DNA from: Parablautia sp. Marseille-Q6255
GTDB lineage: Bacteria; Bacillota; Clostridia; Lachnospirales; Lachnospiraceae
Direction: 5' to 3'
NCBI RefSeq assembly: GCF_951230155.1
Contig: NZ_CATNVD010000013.1
Span: 62,001-126,000 of the forward strand
DNA: 64,000 bases
Shown in pieces: positions 8,350 to 16,863 of the stretch (its first letter is position 1; every line of letters starts with the position of its first letter). The position numbers and the translations under genes are program-made. Below the pieces are notes generated by a model that saw only the letters and a program-made list of their open reading frames with translations, ran no database searches and was not told where the DNA came from.

Positions 8350-10353
8350 TTAACCTCCAAAAAATTGGCTCATCCGGTTCTTCTCATCGACAAGATAATT
8401 GTACTGGAGAATTTTATAATCATTCAGTAGCTCTGCATACGTCTCATCCTCCCGCTGATAGAAGGTTCCGTTTGCATCACGGCAGACATTGCCCGTTATG
8501 ACCGGAAGCTGTTCCATAAGGCTGCTCAAAAACTTCTGATAGCCGGTGAGCGGCAGCCCCGCCGCTTCCAGCAAAAGTCCTCCGAGATAATTTACACTGA
8601 CTCCTTCATAATAGGTATGTTCCAGTCCGTAATTACTCCAGAGCAAAAACGGCACACGATAGCCGCGCTGCACATACTCCAAAGACTCCTCCGGCTGCGT
8701 CTTGCAGATACGCTCGATCACATCTGTAATATAGTCAGACGGCTGATGATCTCCAAACATCAGCACAACGACCGGCTCTTCCTGTTCCTCAAAATACAGA
8801 AGCAGATCCTGCAGCGCCCGGTCCGTCTCATTCATCAGCGTCAGATACTTTTCTGTCGCAAACACGCTCGTTGTCTTTGGAGAAACGCCCTCAAGCTTCA
8901 GATAAGACTCAAAATCCGGTGACGGCTTGCTGTAGCCGCCGTGATTTTGCATTGTCACTTCAAAAATAAAGGATCTTCCTCCCTGCGCCTTTGTCTTTTC
9001 AAACTCTTCTATGATCTTGTCAAAAGCCGCCCGGTCGCTGACATACCCACGCATACAGTGCGGATTTACAAAATCCTTCAGGCTTAAAAACTCATCAAAA
9101 CCAAACCGCTCATAAACCTCGTCACGATCCCAGCCCGAGGCATTGTACGGATGGATCGCCGTCGCCGTATATCCAAGCGTCTTCAGATAAGAAGCCAGGG
9201 AGGGCATATCTTCATTGATATACTGCTGATACGGTACGCTTCCCACCGGCAGAAACGCCATGGTATTTCCTGTAAGGAATTCAAACTCTGTATTTGCCGT
9301 GTTTCCTCCCTTCACAGAGACGTACGCTTCCCCGCCGATAGCTTCCTGCTGCATCGACTTAAAAAACGGCATCACTTCCTCACTCGTCTGGAAGTCTCCC
9401 CATACAAACAGATCAGAAAACGCCTCATCCATGATCACTACAATATTTGGAAGCTCTGTCTCTTTTTGCATTCCGTCCTCTGCCATTTTCTGCGCATCCG
9501 AAGGCTTGTCTGCTCCCGCATCGGCCGCCTCCTCCTTTTCTGCCTGCGCAGCAAGCGCCTCTGCCTCATCCGCAGAATACCCTGCCGGCTCTTCTATACT
9601 GAGAAAACGCAGGTTTCCAAGAAACGCCGCAGCGATCCCGTTGTTGCGGTACAGCACATTCAGCGTAAACAGTGTAGTATCCATACCAAAAAAGCTCTGG
9701 ACACTGCTCTTCTGGATCCCGCTCAGATAACCTGCCAGCAGCAGCACACTCAGGACGGCGCCTGCCAGCCGTATGCGCAGCCGCCGGAAGCTGACACGTG
9801 ATTTTGAAGCAAGAAGGATGATCCAGATAAAGATCATCAGTACAAAAGCAACCTTCCAGGTTATGGTAAACGTATAATTATCTGCTACAGACGCCGCTGT
9901 ACCAAGAGAAAGAAAATCCCACGGCACGATCGGCGACGAGCGGAAACTGACTACAAAATAATTGGCCAGTCCAAACAGCATCGGCACAAGCGTAGCTGCA
10001 AAAAATCCCCGGCGCACACTCCCGAAAAGGAATGTCGCGACTGCATACAAAAGATAAAAAAATGCCAGATTCAGCACAATGATCGGCAGATCCAGATCAG
10101 ACAGAACATGCGTATAGTTTTCCAGCGCGCCAAACGCAAGCGCCGGAAGCGCCAGATACATCAGTGCAGATATCAGCTTTCCATATGTAACGTCAAAAAA
10201 AACAAACAGCCCTGCGCCAAGGGCCAGCAACAGCGCCACAGTAAAACGGGCAGTGTCCATTCCCTCTCCCGCTACTGCAAATCCTGTGATAATAAGCATA
10301 GCTGCGGCAGCGCCAAGCGCAGCCGCAGCTTTTTTCATTTTGAATTTCAACAT
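8350..10353 (-). CDS. LTA synthase family phosphoglycerol transferase / sulfatase-domain membrane enzyme
   Basis: A 667-residue membrane enzyme. There are about five to six transmembrane segments in residues 10-235, a low-complexity Ala/Glu-rich linker (about 265-300), then a large extracytoplasmic alkaline-phosphatase-like domain. The domain shows NIVVIMDEAFSD (metal site), the nucleophile threonine in GGNTANTEFEFLTG, MQNHGGY and VLMFGDHQPSD. These are the LtaS-family metal and catalytic positions, so it probably transfers glycerophosphate to a surface glycopolymer; the exact polymer cannot be read from sequence. The start is the ATG 9 bases after AAAGGACG. It is the second gene of an operon with the rhomboid-like gene. 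Confidence 0.88.
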   Translation of the reverse strand: MLKFKMKKAAAALGAAAAMLIITGFAVAGEGMDTARFTVALLLALGAGLFVFFDVTYGKLISALMYLALPALAFGALENYTHVLSDLDLPIIVLNLAFFYLLYAVATFLFGSVRRGFFAATLVPMLFGLANYFVVSFRSSPIVPWDFLSLGTAASVADNYTFTITWKVAFVLMIFIWIILLASKSRVSFRRLRIRLAGAVLSVLLLAGYLSGIQKSSVQSFFGMDTTLFTLNVLYRNNGIAAAFLGNLRFLSIEEPAGYSADEAEALAAQAEKEEAADAGADKPSDAQKMAEDGMQKETELPNIVVIMDEAFSDLFVWGDFQTSEEVMPFFKSMQQEAIGGEAYVSVKGGNTANTEFEFLTGNTMAFLPVGSVPYQQYINEDMPSLASYLKTLGYTATAIHPYNASGWDRDEVYERFGFDEFLSLKDFVNPHCMRGYVSDRAAFDKIIEEFEKTKAQGGRSFIFEVTMQNHGGYSKPSPDFESYLKLEGVSPKTTSVFATEKYLTLMNETDRALQDLLLYFEEQEEPVVVLMFGDHQPSDYITDVIERICKTQPEESLEYVQRGYRVPFLLWSNYGLEHTYYEGVSVNYLGGLLLEAAGLPLTGYQKFLSSLMEQLPVITGNVCRDANGTFYQREDETYAELLNDYKILQYNYLVDEKNRMSQFFGG

Positions 10354-10367
10354 TCTCAATCGTCCTT

Positions 10368-11183
10368 TTATTTTTTCACATGCTGATGTGTGAACAGATG
10401 GTCCTGACAGTACTCATAGTTGCCCTCACATTTGGAGCAATAGCGGAACTCCAGATGATCCCCGTCCTTTTCTGTCCTGCCGCATACTGCACATTTATGA
10501 ATAGTCGCGCTCTTTGGCTGCACCTTCTTCACATTGCGTTTAAACTCATTTCTGCGGTGTACCTCTTTCGGAGAATACCGTCTGAGATTCCTGCTCATCA
10601 GGAAGAAAATGACGAAGTTCAGCAGGGACATCACGATCGATATCCGGTCTGCCCAGCTTCCCTGTACGACAGACAGGAGAATAAAGAATCCATAGATATA
10701 GCCCATCCACTTCATCTTGATCGGAATCAGGAAATACAGCATCACTTCCATATCCGGGTACGTCAGAGCGAAAGCCAGGAAGATCGACATATTAATATAG
10801 TACGTACTGTACCAGCCCACCTGACCCGTAAAAAAGTAAAGCAGAAATGCTCCGATCACGGTAAAGACAACACCGGAAAGGATGTATACATTAAACCGGA
10901 ACGATCCCCACGTATACTCCAGTGTCCGTCCGAGAGAAAAATAAAAATACAGCATGATAAGTGTAAATATCGATAAGCTCTCAGGCGGCACCAGCACCCA
11001 GGTAATGACTCTCCAGATCTGACCGCGCAGCACGAGCGCCGGATTCAGATACAAAAAACTGATGATCTCCGGCATGAGCGCCGTGAGCAGATAGCCTGCC
11101 GCATAAACTGCGATCATGATCATTGGAAGATTCCGGATCGCATACTTTCCGTATTTTCGTTCCATTTTATCGAGAAAATTCAT
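10368..11183 (-). CDS. Rhomboid-like membrane protein with C-terminal zinc ribbon (probably protease-dead)
   Basis: 271 residues with six hydrophobic segments between residues 17 and 205 and the rhomboid landmarks RGQIWRVITWVLV and YTWGSFRFNVYILSG. The catalytic GxSG of active rhomboids is replaced by a YINMSIFLAFA segment, and no histidine is found in the last membrane helix (SIVMSLLNFVIFFL), so proteolysis is unlikely. A soluble tail carries CAVC...CSKC...CQDH, a probable zinc ribbon. Shine-Dalgarno AGAGGA precedes the ATG. It lies 14 bases upstream of the LTA-synthase-like gene, suggesting a joint envelope function. Function unknown. Confidence 0.75.
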   Translation of the reverse strand: MNFLDKMERKYGKYAIRNLPMIMIAVYAAGYLLTALMPEIISFLYLNPALVLRGQIWRVITWVLVPPESLSIFTLIMLYFYFSLGRTLEYTWGSFRFNVYILSGVVFTVIGAFLLYFFTGQVGWYSTYYINMSIFLAFALTYPDMEVMLYFLIPIKMKWMGYIYGFFILLSVVQGSWADRISIVMSLLNFVIFFLMSRNLRRYSPKEVHRRNEFKRNVKKVQPKSATIHKCAVCGRTEKDGDHLEFRYCSKCEGNYEYCQDHLFTHQHVKK

Positions 11184-11221
11184 AGTCTATCCTCTTTCCT
11201 GAATATTTTTTGCTTCTGCTC

Positions 11222-11250
11222 ATTATAAATTTTACCGCACTGTTTGTCAA
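11222..11250 (-). promoter_or_regulatory. Near-consensus promoter of the rhomboid/LTA-synthase operon
   Basis: Minus strand: TTGACA (11245-11250), exactly 17 bases, TATAAT (11222-11227), then a leader of about 35 bases to the ATG. Both hexamers are perfect sigma-A matches. Confidence 0.88.
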
Positions 11251-11287
11251 TCTGGACGCCGCCTGTTTTCTGTTTATTTATACTTTT

Positions 11288-11473
11288 TTAAGAAAGCGGA
11301 CGCAGCTTCGGGATACATATCTGATCTCCCACCTGCAGGTTATACACATCTACGTAGGGATTCGCAAAAATCAGCGCCGATACTCTCACATGATATTTCT
11401 TTCCTAACAGATACAGCGTATCTCCTTTCCTGACTGTGTGGACAAAGCCAATACATCTGCCGGCACAACTCAT
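11288..11473 (-). CDS. Small LysM-domain protein
   Basis: 61 residues: a short N-terminus MSCAGRCIGF, then a single LysM module (VHTVRKGDTLYLLGKKY, ending VGDQICIP), a peptidoglycan- or chitin-binding fold of about 45 residues. There is no convincing signal peptide, so export is uncertain; similar mini-LysM proteins occur as spore or wall accessory proteins. The start is set by AAAGGAG about seven bases upstream; the longer frame upstream overlaps the promoter region. Confidence 0.8.
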   Translation of the reverse strand: MSCAGRCIGFVHTVRKGDTLYLLGKKYHVRVSALIFANPYVDVYNLQVGDQICIPKLRPLS

Positions 11474-11524
11474 CCTCCTCTTCTCCTTTCCCTGACCCGG
11501 CTGTCCGCCGGCGCCTTTTATCTT

Positions 11525-11553
11525 ACTATATGCAAAAACCGCGCATCTGCCAA
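11525..11553 (-). promoter_or_regulatory. Promoter of the LysM gene
   Basis: Minus strand TTGGCA (11548-11553), 17-base spacer, TATAGT (11525-11530). The transcript would start about 45 bases before the LysM ATG. Confidence 0.55.
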
Positions 11554-11613
11554 ACAGCGGATGCCATTTTCGCGACAGTTCCGCCATTTTCCGGACAGCA
11601 CACGGTTCTTCTC

Positions 11614-11642
11614 TTGCCAATCGCAGGCAGATGCGGTATACT
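11614..11642 (+). promoter_or_regulatory. Promoter of aroC
   Basis: Plus strand TTGCCA (11614-11619), 17-base spacer, TATACT (11637-11642), 38 bases before the aroC ATG. Divergent from the LysM promoter. Confidence 0.65.
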
Positions 11643-11680
11643 CAGGTGCATCAAGCATAAACACGAAAGGCGGAAACAAT

Positions 11681-12784
11681 ATGGCAGGTTCATCCTTTGG
11701 AACTATTTTCAGAGTCACCACCTGGGGCGAATCACACGGAAAGGCAATCGGAGCTGTCGTAGATGGATGTCCGGCAGGCATCTCTTTGTGTGAAGCCGAC
11801 ATACAGACATACCTCGACCGGCGCAGACCGGGGCAGAACAAATACACCACCTCCCGGGCAGAAGCCGACGCCGTGCAGATCCTTTCCGGCGTATTTGAAG
11901 GAAAGACGACCGGCACGCCCATCTCTTTGATGGTCCTCAATCAGGATCAGCGTTCCAAAGATTATGGGACGATCTCTGAACTATACCGTCCCGGTCATGC
12001 GGATTATACCTTTGACCAAAAATATGGATTCCGGGACTACCGCGGCGGGGGGCGCTCCTCCGGCCGGGAAACGATCGGGCGCGTAGCGGCAGGTGCGATC
12101 GCCTGCCGGATGCTCGATGAGCTCGGTATCCGGGTGCGCGCGTACGTCTCCCAGATCGGTCCGGTATCCATCGACCGAAGCCGGATGGATCTCGATCGGA
12201 TCGAGGACAGTCCTGTGCGTATGCCGGATCCGCAGGCCACCCGGGCGGCGCTTTCCTATCTGGACGCCTGCATCCATTCGCTTGACTCGAGCGGCGGCAC
12301 CATCGAATGCAGCATCTGCGGCCTTCCCGCCGGACTGGGCGAGCCTGTTTTTGACAAGCTCGACGCCTCTTTGGCAAAAGCGGTTATGTCGATCGGCGCA
12401 GTCAAGGCCGTAGAGATCGGAGACGGAGTACAGGCAGCCATGGCCAGAGGATCACAGAATAATGATGCTTACACCTGCGGTGCTGACGGCACTCCCACAA
12501 AGGCTACGAACCACAGCGGAGGGATTCTTGGCGGGATCAGTGACGGAACTAACGTCCTGCTGCGCGCTTCCTTTAAGCCTACCCCATCGATCGCCCGGCC
12601 GCAAAGCATGCTCGGCAGAGACGGCGCATGCCATGAAGCAGTCATCCACGGACGCCATGATCCGATCATCGTCGCCCGCGCGTGTGTCGTTGTCGAAGCG
12701 ATGGCTGCACTGACCATCGCAGACCATCTGCTGCTCCATATGTCCTCACGGATTGATTTTTTGAAAAAAATATATCAGAAATAA
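11681..12784 (+). CDS. aroC: Chorismate synthase
   Basis: Last step of the shikimate pathway: EPSP to chorismate, using reduced FMN. The 367 residues start MAGSSFGTIFRVTTWGESHG, a canonical AroC N-terminus (signature GESHGKAIG). Also seen: RRRPGQNKYTTSR, the GGGRSSGRET loop, NHSGGILGGISDG and FKPTPSI. The start follows GAAAGGCGG. Monocistronic, with its own promoter and a strong terminator. Confidence 0.97.
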   Translation: MAGSSFGTIFRVTTWGESHGKAIGAVVDGCPAGISLCEADIQTYLDRRRPGQNKYTTSRAEADAVQILSGVFEGKTTGTPISLMVLNQDQRSKDYGTISELYRPGHADYTFDQKYGFRDYRGGGRSSGRETIGRVAAGAIACRMLDELGIRVRAYVSQIGPVSIDRSRMDLDRIEDSPVRMPDPQATRAALSYLDACIHSLDSSGGTIECSICGLPAGLGEPVFDKLDASLAKAVMSIGAVKAVEIGDGVQAAMARGSQNNDAYTCGADGTPTKATNHSGGILGGISDGTNVLLRASFKPTPSIARPQSMLGRDGACHEAVIHGRHDPIIVARACVVVEAMAALTIADHLLLHMSSRIDFLKKIYQK

Positions 12785-12815
12785 AAGCAGGACTTTCCAG
12801 CTCAGATAAGGGAAG

Positions 12816-12873
12816 CAGGGGCTGCTGCAATCCACGAAAATACGTGTTTTGCAGCAGCCCCTGACTGTTTTTT
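12816..12873 (+). terminator. Terminator of aroC
   Basis: A 15-bp perfect stem, left arm 12816-12830 (CAGGGGCTGCTGCAA) and right arm 12849-12863, followed by TTTTTT on the plus strand. Confidence 0.93.
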
Positions 12874-12909
12874 CATTTTCTTTTTTCATACGGCTCTTTG
12901 GCCATGCTT

Positions 12910-13974
12910 TTACGCTTCGTCTGTATACTCCGAAATCAGAATACAGTTTGGCGTCTCGATCTTGACGGGACGTCCCTTCATAACAAGCAGCCCCTTCTCA
13001 TAGTCAATCGTAAAGAAGCGGATCTCATTTGTCTCATGATTGAGTACCACCAGTGTCTTTTCTCCCGGCAGCACATCAATATCCTTTGGATAATCTCCGC
13101 TGATCGGCAGACAGCAAAGCCGCGTAAGCAGGCCCGTCTTCTGATCTACCGCAAATACTGCCACCGTATTCTCCCCGGCAGTAGAAGCATAAAGGTATTT
13201 GCCGCTCGGCGCAAGCTTCATGCCGCAGCAGGCGCTCCCCTTTGTCTGCGGATCGCGCAGTACGGAGACAGACTGTATCCTTTCAAACTCCGGCGACTTT
13301 CCCGTACCATCATACGTATAGACTACGATCTCATTCGTCAGCTCACAGTTGATATAGGCATATCTGCCATCCTGACTAAACGTCAGAAGTCTGGGACCTG
13401 AATCCAGCTTGCAGCGCAAAATATCATACAGATTGATCCTTCCGGTCTGTTCATTAATCTTATAGATCTTGACCTGGTCCACTCCATTGTCCACTGCACA
13501 GAGATATTTGTCATCTGGCGTTGGCAGAACACAGCTTACATGCGGGCGGAAATTGCGCTCCGCCACGCTCCCAAGCCCTTTGTGGAAAACGCCGTCCATG
13601 ATCGATCCAAGGCGGCCATCCCTGTGCGTGTGGACGACTGTCACCTTTCCGTCATGGTAACCTCCTACATACAGGAACTTTCCATTTTTATCGGTAGAAA
13701 GATAACACCCTCTCATACCATCTATCCCGACTTTATTGATCGGCTCCAACCCTCCGTCGGGCAGGATCCGCAGTACCTCTACGCCCTCATCCGCTATTGA
13801 ATACAGATATTTGCCATTGTATGACTTTGTCATATGGGAGGCATTGTTGACTGGCACTACATCCCGCTCCGTCATATGCCCTGCCTCCACATCAATATCA
13901 TATATGTGAATCCCGATGCTGCTGCCGTGTGTATACGTCCCAACATACGCTACATACTTCTTCTGACCGTCCAT
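12910..13974 (-). CDS. Lactonase-family seven-bladed beta-propeller protein
   Basis: 354 residues resembling the 6-phosphogluconolactonase (Pgl/YbhE) family: repeated blade motifs such as YVGTYTHGSSIGIHIY, GKYLYSIAD, GKFLYVGGYHDGKVTV, RPHVSCVLPTPDDKYLCAVD and GRYAYINCELTNEIVVYTYD. In this family the known role is lactone hydrolysis in the oxidative pentose pathway, but many members have no tested substrate. The start MDGQKKYVAYVG follows AGGAGG at seven bases. It is a single-gene unit, convergent with aroC. Confidence 0.85.
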   Translation of the reverse strand: MDGQKKYVAYVGTYTHGSSIGIHIYDIDVEAGHMTERDVVPVNNASHMTKSYNGKYLYSIADEGVEVLRILPDGGLEPINKVGIDGMRGCYLSTDKNGKFLYVGGYHDGKVTVVHTHRDGRLGSIMDGVFHKGLGSVAERNFRPHVSCVLPTPDDKYLCAVDNGVDQVKIYKINEQTGRINLYDILRCKLDSGPRLLTFSQDGRYAYINCELTNEIVVYTYDGTGKSPEFERIQSVSVLRDPQTKGSACCGMKLAPSGKYLYASTAGENTVAVFAVDQKTGLLTRLCCLPISGDYPKDIDVLPGEKTLVVLNHETNEIRFFTIDYEKGLLVMKGRPVKIETPNCILISEYTDEA

Positions 13975-14015
13975 CGTCCAACCTCCTGTTTCCAAAAATC
14001 GCGTTATCTTTAGTC

Positions 14016-14044
14016 ATCTTATCACATGTCCGCTTCTTTGTTAA
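14016..14044 (-). promoter_or_regulatory. Promoter of the lactonase-fold gene
   Basis: Minus strand TTAACA (14039-14044), 17-base spacer, TAAGAT (14016-14021). Confidence 0.5.
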
Positions 14045-14075
14045 GTAAAATATGCCCAAACCTCCCGGAAATCTA

Positions 14076-14103
14076 TTGACACATCCCCTGTTTTGGGTAT
14101 AAT
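14076..14103 (+). promoter_or_regulatory. Near-consensus promoter of the pseudouridine synthase gene
   Basis: Plus strand TTGACA (14076-14081), 16-base spacer, TATAAT (14098-14103), about 60 bases before the ATG. Confidence 0.8.
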
Positions 14104-14164
14104 CAATCTCACAAAATCCACAAAGCAACCATTCACCGGCAAAGGAAGGACCGCAAAAACGATC

Positions 14165-15085
14165 ATGGAAAGAATACTCTCCTGGCATATCACCCCCGCA
14201 GACGCAGACACGACAGTCGAACAGTTTCTCCGCAGCCGCGGCTGTTCCCACCACATCCTCACGCACTTAAAACGGACGCCCTGCGGCATTCTGCGAAACG
14301 ATGTATGGGCGTATACAAATGAGCGTCTGTGCTGCGGCGATCTTCTTACGATCCGCCTGATCGAAGAAGCCTCCTCGGAAAATATTGTTCCAGTCAAAAT
14401 GGCGCTCTCCATCCTTTATGAGGATGAGGATCTGCTCATACTGAATAAGCCCGCCGACACCCCGATCCACCCATCCATCAATAACCATGAAAATACACTG
14501 GCAAACGGCGTCCTGTACTATTTCGCCGCACAGGGGATCCCATTCGTCTATCGCTGTATCAACCGGCTCGACCGCGACACAAGCGGTCTGCTGATCATCG
14601 CCAAAAACATGCTGAGCAGTACGATCCTCTCACGTATGTCTGCCAGCCGCGAGATCCACCGGGAATATCTTGCGATCACAGAAGGCATACTGCCCTCCTG
14701 CGGGACGATCGATGCGCCCATCGCGCGCGCAAAGGATTCTGCGATTGCGCGCTGTGTTGACCGGGAGCACGGCGAGCGTGCCGTTACACATTATAAAAGC
14801 CTTGTACACCTCACAGATACCGCCTCCAAAATCCCTCTGACACTCGCCAGTGTGCGCCTGGAGACCGGACGGACCCATCAGATCCGCGTCCATATGAAGC
14901 ATATCGGACATCCTCTGATCGGAGATTTTCTGTACAATCCATCTGCCACAGAGCTGATGCAGCGGCAGGCACTGCATTCGTACCGGCTCTCCTTTTGCCA
15001 TCCGCTCACCAAAAAAGAGCTGGATTTTACGTGTCCTCCCCCAAAAGATATGATGCAGCTGCTGCCGGATCATATCTTTTTGTAA
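14165..15085 (+). CDS. RluA/RluD-family RNA pseudouridine synthase
   Basis: 306 residues. An S4-like N-terminal domain (to about residue 85) is followed by the catalytic domain with LYEDEDLLILNKPADTPIHP, the active-site aspartate in RLDRDTSGLLIIAK, and the C-terminal LETGRTHQIRVHMKHIGHPL. These are diagnostic of RluA-type enzymes that isomerise uridines in 23S rRNA or tRNA; which site is modified cannot be decided. The start MERILSWHIT has AAGGACC about ten to twelve bases upstream. Confidence 0.93.
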   Translation: MERILSWHITPADADTTVEQFLRSRGCSHHILTHLKRTPCGILRNDVWAYTNERLCCGDLLTIRLIEEASSENIVPVKMALSILYEDEDLLILNKPADTPIHPSINNHENTLANGVLYYFAAQGIPFVYRCINRLDRDTSGLLIIAKNMLSSTILSRMSASREIHREYLAITEGILPSCGTIDAPIARAKDSAIARCVDREHGERAVTHYKSLVHLTDTASKIPLTLASVRLETGRTHQIRVHMKHIGHPLIGDFLYNPSATELMQRQALHSYRLSFCHPLTKKELDFTCPPPKDMMQLLPDHIFL

Positions 15086-15105
15086 GGAGCCTAAAAAAGA
15101 ACTTT

Positions 15106-15150
15106 AAAAAGGCAATACCACAGCAGGAGATGCTGCAGTATTGCCTTTTA
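15106..15150. terminator. Bidirectional terminator between the rluD-type gene and trpS
   Basis: Arms AAAAAGGCAATAC (15106-15118) and GTATTGCCTTTTA (15138-15150) with an inner CAGCA/TGCTG stem. Short T tails exist in both directions, serving two convergent genes. Confidence 0.85.
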
Positions 15151-15153
15151 CAC

Positions 15154-16158
15154 TTATCGGATCTTCTCTGGAAAACCAACCTTTTTTTGCACTTTGCGCA
15201 GTGTTTTCTGTGCAAAGTAATTCGCCTTTTCCGCATTTTCTTTGATAATACCGTCAATATAGGACTTGTCCTTTTCCAGCTCGGCAACGCGCTTTTGCAG
15301 CGGCTCAAGGATGGCAACAACCGCCTCGCCGACCGCCTCCTTAAACTGTCCGTAGCCGCAGCCTGCAAATTCTTTCACAACCTCATCCGGAGTCTTGTTC
15401 TGGCAGGCACAGTAAATATCGATCAGATTGTGCAGTCCCGGCTGTTCCTCACTGTAGCGGATCTCTCCCAGCGAATCTGTCACGGCGCGCTTACACTTTC
15501 TGCGGATCGTATCCGGGTCATCCATCAGGTAAATGCTGCCGTTTGGATTTTCATCGGATTTGCTCATCTTTTTTGACGGCTCCTGCAGACTCATGATCTT
15601 TGCGCCCGATTTCCCGATGTAGGCCTGCGGAACAGTAAATACGTCCCCGTAAACAGCATTAAAGCGCTGCGCGATATCCCTTGTCAGCTCCAGGTGCTGC
15701 ATCTGATCGATCCCTACCGGCACAACGTCTGCCTGATACAAAAGAATATCTGCTGCCATCAGCACCGGGTACGTAAACAGCCCCGCATTGATATTATCCG
15801 CATGCTTGGAAGCCTTATCCTTAAACTGCGTCATGCGGTTCAGCTCCCCCATATAGGTAAAACAGTTCAGGATCCACGCAAGCTCCGCATGTCCTGATAC
15901 GTGCGACTGATAATAGATACAGTTTTTCTGCGGGTCAAGCCCGGCTGCAATATACAGCGTCAGAAGTGCGCGTGCGCGCTTGCGCAGTGTTGCCGGATCC
16001 TGGCGCACAGTGATCGAATGCATATCTACCACAGAATAAAAGCACTCATATTCATCACTGAGCGTCACCCAGTTTTTGAGTGCGCCCAGATAATTGCCCA
16101 GTGTAAGATTCCCTGTCGCCTGCATACCGCTGAACAGGACCTTTTTCTCTCCTATCAT
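15154..16158 (-). CDS. trpS: Tryptophanyl-tRNA synthetase
   Basis: Class I synthetase charging tRNA-Trp. The 334-residue length is typical. Seen: the HIGH-region variant TGNLTLGNYLGAL, VVDMHSITVR, GIDQMQHLELTRDIA, and the KMSKS loop KKMSKSDENPNG. The start MIGEKKVLFSG has AGGAGG upstream. The leader is about 65 bases, too short for a T-box riboswitch, so regulation by tRNA-Trp sensing is not indicated. Confidence 0.97.
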   Translation of the reverse strand: MIGEKKVLFSGMQATGNLTLGNYLGALKNWVTLSDEYECFYSVVDMHSITVRQDPATLRKRARALLTLYIAAGLDPQKNCIYYQSHVSGHAELAWILNCFTYMGELNRMTQFKDKASKHADNINAGLFTYPVLMAADILLYQADVVPVGIDQMQHLELTRDIAQRFNAVYGDVFTVPQAYIGKSGAKIMSLQEPSKKMSKSDENPNGSIYLMDDPDTIRRKCKRAVTDSLGEIRYSEEQPGLHNLIDIYCACQNKTPDEVVKEFAGCGYGQFKEAVGEAVVAILEPLQKRVAELEKDKSYIDGIIKENAEKANYFAQKTLRKVQKKVGFPEKIR

Positions 16159-16227
16159 ACCCTTTTCCTCCTGAAACGTAACGTCTGCGGACGGCGCTCT
16201 GCGTGTATCCCATCCGCTTTTCCGGTA

Positions 16228-16256
16228 ATTCTATCATTTTCGTATACTAAAGTCAA
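16228..16256 (-). promoter_or_regulatory. Promoter of trpS
   Basis: Minus strand TTGACT (16251-16256), 17-base spacer, TAGAAT (16228-16233). Confidence 0.75.
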
Positions 16257-16258
16257 GG

Positions 16259-16287
16259 TTGTATCCCATGCTGCAATCTGCTAAAAT
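16259..16287 (+). promoter_or_regulatory. Promoter of luxS
   Basis: Plus strand TTGTAT (16259-16264), 17-base spacer, TAAAAT (16282-16287). Its -35 abuts the trpS -35, so the two promoters are back to back. Confidence 0.6.
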
Positions 16288-16366
16288 AGTACCCGTATCC
16301 GGTTTATCCCATACGAAAAAACGGAAGAAAAACAGAAAAATCACTATGGAAAGGACGTCATCTGTC

Positions 16367-16846
16367 ATGAAAAAAATTGCAAGCTTTACCATCGACCACA
16401 TCCGCCTTCTTCCAGGGCTTTACGTTTCCCGCAAAGACCATATCGGAAGCGAAGTCGTTACGACCTTCGATATCCGCATGACAAAGCCAAACGGCGAGCC
16501 GGTCATGAACACCGCAGAAATACACACGATCGAGCACCTCGCCGCTACATTTCTGCGCAATCACGCACAGTACGGTGAAAAAACGGTTTACTTCGGTCCA
16601 ATGGGCTGCCGTACCGGCTTCTATCTGCTGCTCGCCGGAGACTATGAGTCAAAAGACATTGTCCCACTGATGCGTGAGATGTTTACCTTTATCCGCGACT
16701 TTCACGACGAGGTGCCGGGAGCAAGCGCAAAGGACTGCGGCAACTACCTCGATATGAATCTTCCGATGGCAAATTATCTGGCGGAAAAATATCTGCGGGA
16801 TGTTCTGGCCGATATCACGGAGGAGCGTCTGGTATATCCGCAGTAG
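16367..16846 (+). CDS. luxS: S-ribosylhomocysteine lyase (autoinducer-2 synthase)
   Basis: Cleaves S-ribosylhomocysteine to homocysteine and DPD, the precursor of AI-2; part of the activated methyl cycle. The 159-residue length is normal. The metal site HTIEHLAATFLRN (histidines near 53 and 57) and the third ligand cysteine in KDCGNYLDMN (near 123) are present, as is GPMGCRTGFYLL. The start MKKIASFTIDH follows AAGGACG by nine bases; two earlier in-frame ATGs lie in the leader. Confidence 0.96.
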   Translation: MKKIASFTIDHIRLLPGLYVSRKDHIGSEVVTTFDIRMTKPNGEPVMNTAEIHTIEHLAATFLRNHAQYGEKTVYFGPMGCRTGFYLLLAGDYESKDIVPLMREMFTFIRDFHDEVPGASAKDCGNYLDMNLPMANYLAEKYLRDVLADITEERLVYPQ

Positions 16847-16863
16847 TTTCGGCTTTGATTCGC

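Noticed and set aside
11937-12377. Minus-strand frames of up to 146 codons inside aroC
   Set aside because: Antisense shadows of a high-GC coding gene; aroC on the plus strand has complete family motifs.
16159-16260. T-box riboswitch before trpS
   Set aside because: The leader from the mapped -10 to the ATG is only about 65 bases and lacks a T-box sequence or long stem.
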